DNA of 6,918 nucleotides. Source: Elusimicrobia bacterium RIFCSPLOWO2_12_FULL_59_9. Its GTDB lineage: Bacteria > Elusimicrobiota > Elusimicrobia > O2-12-FULL-59-9. The translations under genes and the position numbers were made by a program. Under the pieces are notes generated by a model that ran no database searches, was not told where the DNA came from, and saw only the letters and a program-made list of their open reading frames with translations. This document shows, in pieces, positions 5,789-6,918 of this stretch. How positions within the stretch are numbered: the stretch's first letter is position 1; each line of letters starts with the position of its first letter. Location of the stretch: the NCBI GenBank assembly GCA_001800185.1, contig MGUX01000073.1:1-6918 (forward strand), in the 5' to 3' direction.

Positions 5789-6524
5789 GCTGCTCCTTTA
5801 ATCGCCTTGCGGCGTGTTCGAGGTCCTCAGGAACGTTGATGTTGACGGGCGCGCTCCCCACGGTCACCACCTGGATGGGAAGGCCGTTTTCCAGCGCGCG
5901 AAGCTGTTCAAGGCCTTCCAGCGCCTCGAGGCGGCCGACCGGCAAGCGCACAAACTGCTCCAGGGACGTTTTCCGGAATGCGTAAATGCCTATATGCTCA
6001 AGATAAACCGGCCCAGGCGTCGTCTTGGAAGCGTGCGGGATGGGGCTGCGGGAAAAATACAGGGCGCGGCCTTGGGCGCTGAGCACCACCTTGACCGTGT
6101 GCGGGCTGTTTATTTTCCCGGCGTCAAGCAGGGGCGCGGCGGCGGTGGCGATGGCGGCCTCCGGGTCTCGGCGCAGCGCCGATAGGATTTTTTGAACCGT
6201 GTCGGGCTCGACGAAAAGCTCGTCGCCTTGGAGGTTGATGATAACGTCCTCCGGCCGGGATTTTGCGGCCTCGTAGACCCTGTCCGTGCCGGAAGGACAG
6301 AGGCTGGAGGTCAGAACCGAAGGCGCGTTGAATTGCGCGGCCGCTTTTTGAATGCGCGGGTCGTCCGTGGCGATGAGCACGGGACCCGCTTGAGACCGGA
6401 CGGCGGCCTGGTAGCACCATTCAAGAACGGTCTTGCCGTTCAACATTTTTAGGACTTTTCCGGGAAAGCGCGTGGAGCCGTAGCGGGCGGGGATGATGAT
6501 GGCGGCCGTGAGGTTATTTTGCAT
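5781..6524 (-). CDS. kdsB: CMP-Kdo synthetase KdsB (3-deoxy-manno-octulosonate cytidylyltransferase)
   Basis: KdsB activates Kdo with CTP to CMP-Kdo, the donor used by the Kdo transferase WaaA. The 247-residue length is normal. The nucleotide-binding start is IIIPARYGSTRFPGK (9-23), followed by LIATDD (50-55), SGTDRVYEA (78-86), INLQGDE (96-102) with the Mg2+ ligand Asp101, HTVKVV (142-147), LYFSRSPIPH (155-164), HIGIYAFR (177-184) and LEGLEQLRALENG (202-214). Two departures are visible. The usual QGDEP is QGDEL. In the C-terminal (G)VDTPEDLE motif the Asp, which I recall as the second Mg2+ ligand (Asp225 in E. coli), is Asn230 in NINVPEDLE. The ATG overlaps the end of hldA by 11 nt, with no good Shine-Dalgarno sequence. 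The gene ends inside pyrG. Confidence 0.96.
   Translation of the reverse strand: MQNNLTAAIIIPARYGSTRFPGKVLKMLNGKTVLEWCYQAAVRSQAGPVLIATDDPRIQKAAAQFNAPSVLTSSLCPSGTDRVYEAAKSRPEDVIINLQGDELFVEPDTVQKILSALRRDPEAAIATAAAPLLDAGKINSPHTVKVVLSAQGRALYFSRSPIPHASKTTPGPVYLEHIGIYAFRKTSLEQFVRLPVGRLEALEGLEQLRALENGLPIQVVTVGSAPVNINVPEDLEHAARRLKEQHA
5793..5798 (-). promoter_or_regulatory. Strong ribosome binding site of pyrG
   Basis: AAGGAG on the minus strand lies 4 nt before the pyrG ATG (5786-5788) and within the last codons of kdsB. It is the best Shine-Dalgarno sequence in the window, which suits the need for high PyrG output. It also fixes the start codon. Confidence 0.8.
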
Positions 6525-6918
6525 GCTGGATGTGGGTGATGATCTCCTCAGGGGTCACCGTCGCGGTTCCCAGCTTGCCGATCACGACGCCCGCGGCATG
6601 GTTGGCGATGGCGGCCGCGTCCAAGAAGCCGGCGCCGCACGCCAGGGCCGCAGTTAAGACGGCGATTACGGTGTCGCCGGCGCCCGTGACATCGAACACC
6701 TGAGCGGCCGTCGTCGGGATGTGGGTGATTCTCAGACGCGGGGCGCTCTCAAACAGGGTCATGCCCTCTTCTCCCTGCGTCAGCAGCAAGGCCGTTAAGC
6801 GAAGCCGCTGAAGAATTTTTTTTCCAAGCGCTTCGACGTGCGCTTGCCCGTCTTTGGGTATCAGGCGCATGCCTTGCCAGGCCTCCAAAGTATTGGGGGT
6901 CAAGCAGGTGGCATGCCG
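6514..6918 (-). CDS. hldA: D-glycero-beta-D-manno-heptose-7-phosphate kinase HldA, C-terminal part (5' end outside window)
   Basis: The frame is open to the window edge and gives the last 134 residues of a PfkB/ribokinase-family kinase. Starting before LTPNTLEA (residues 6-13 of the fragment), it matches the HldE kinase domain. Later come LLLTQGEEGMTL, the active-site motif DVTGAGDTVIAVL with the catalytic Asp in GAGD, and ANHAAGVVIGKLGTATVTPEEI, which is close to the E. coli heptose kinase. The enzyme would phosphorylate heptose 7-phosphate to the 1,7-bisphosphate on the way to ADP-heptose. The stop at 6514-6516 comes right after the kinase domain. The cytidylyltransferase-like domain of bifunctional HldE is therefore not fused, and HldC should be a separate protein. 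An upstream start cannot be seen, and a TTG at 6901-6903 is internal. The 3' end overlaps kdsB by 11 nt. Confidence 0.93.
   Translation of the reverse strand, partial: RHATCLTPNTLEAWQGMRLIPKDGQAHVEALGKKILQRLRLTALLLTQGEEGMTLFESAPRLRITHIPTTAAQVFDVTGAGDTVIAVLTAALACGAGFLDAAAIANHAAGVVIGKLGTATVTPEEIITHIQHAK

Noticed and set aside
5213..5839. Plus-strand open frame of 208 codons opposite pyrG and the end of kdsB
   Set aside because: Composition mirrors the codon pattern of pyrG on the other strand, with no domain, ribosome binding site or context to support it.

Overview
The window is a segment of a diderm (Gram-negative) chromosome devoted to making and exporting the inner core of lipopolysaccharide (LPS). 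Every credible gene lies on the minus strand, so transcription runs from the right end to the left: hldA (5' end cut off) - kdsB - pyrG - kdsA - a small zinc-ribbon membrane protein - kdsD - lptC - lptA - lptB (3' end cut off). The DNA is GC-rich and almost entirely coding. Neighbouring genes overlap by 4 to 11 nt or are separated by 2 to 9 nt. The only larger gap is 43 nt between pyrG and kdsA, and no convincing promoter or terminator is visible, so this looks like the middle of one long operon.

The genes form a pathway. KdsD makes arabinose 5-phosphate, KdsA condenses it with PEP to Kdo 8-phosphate, and KdsB activates Kdo with CTP, which PyrG makes. HldA phosphorylates the heptose precursor for the sugars attached to Kdo. 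LptC, LptA and LptB belong to the machine that carries finished LPS to the outer membrane. The Kdo 8-phosphate phosphatase KdsC, which sits between kdsD and lptC in E. coli, is absent here. The lineage cannot be fixed from this sequence. Stand-alone HldA, a lipoprotein-like LptC, a cysteine-type (metal-dependent) KdsA and this gene order would suit Elusimicrobiota, Desulfobacterota or a similar environmental diderm phylum, but that is a guess.

The least ordinary part is non-protein structure inside the genes. The 3' ends of kdsA (about 3096-3248) and pyrG (about 4140-4218) carry related, GC-rich, hairpin-forming repeat modules. They share a 21-bp exact match, an 18-bp block with one mismatch and a 12-bp core, and are read in different frames in the two genes. 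The repeats appear to have been captured as C-terminal tails: about 52 residues on KdsA and about 27 on PyrG. One copy ends in a purine run placed as a ribosome binding site for the following gene. Other points of interest are the unrecognised 84-residue zinc-ribbon/transmembrane protein coupled between kdsA and kdsD, and an Asp-to-Asn change at a likely Mg2+ ligand of KdsB.
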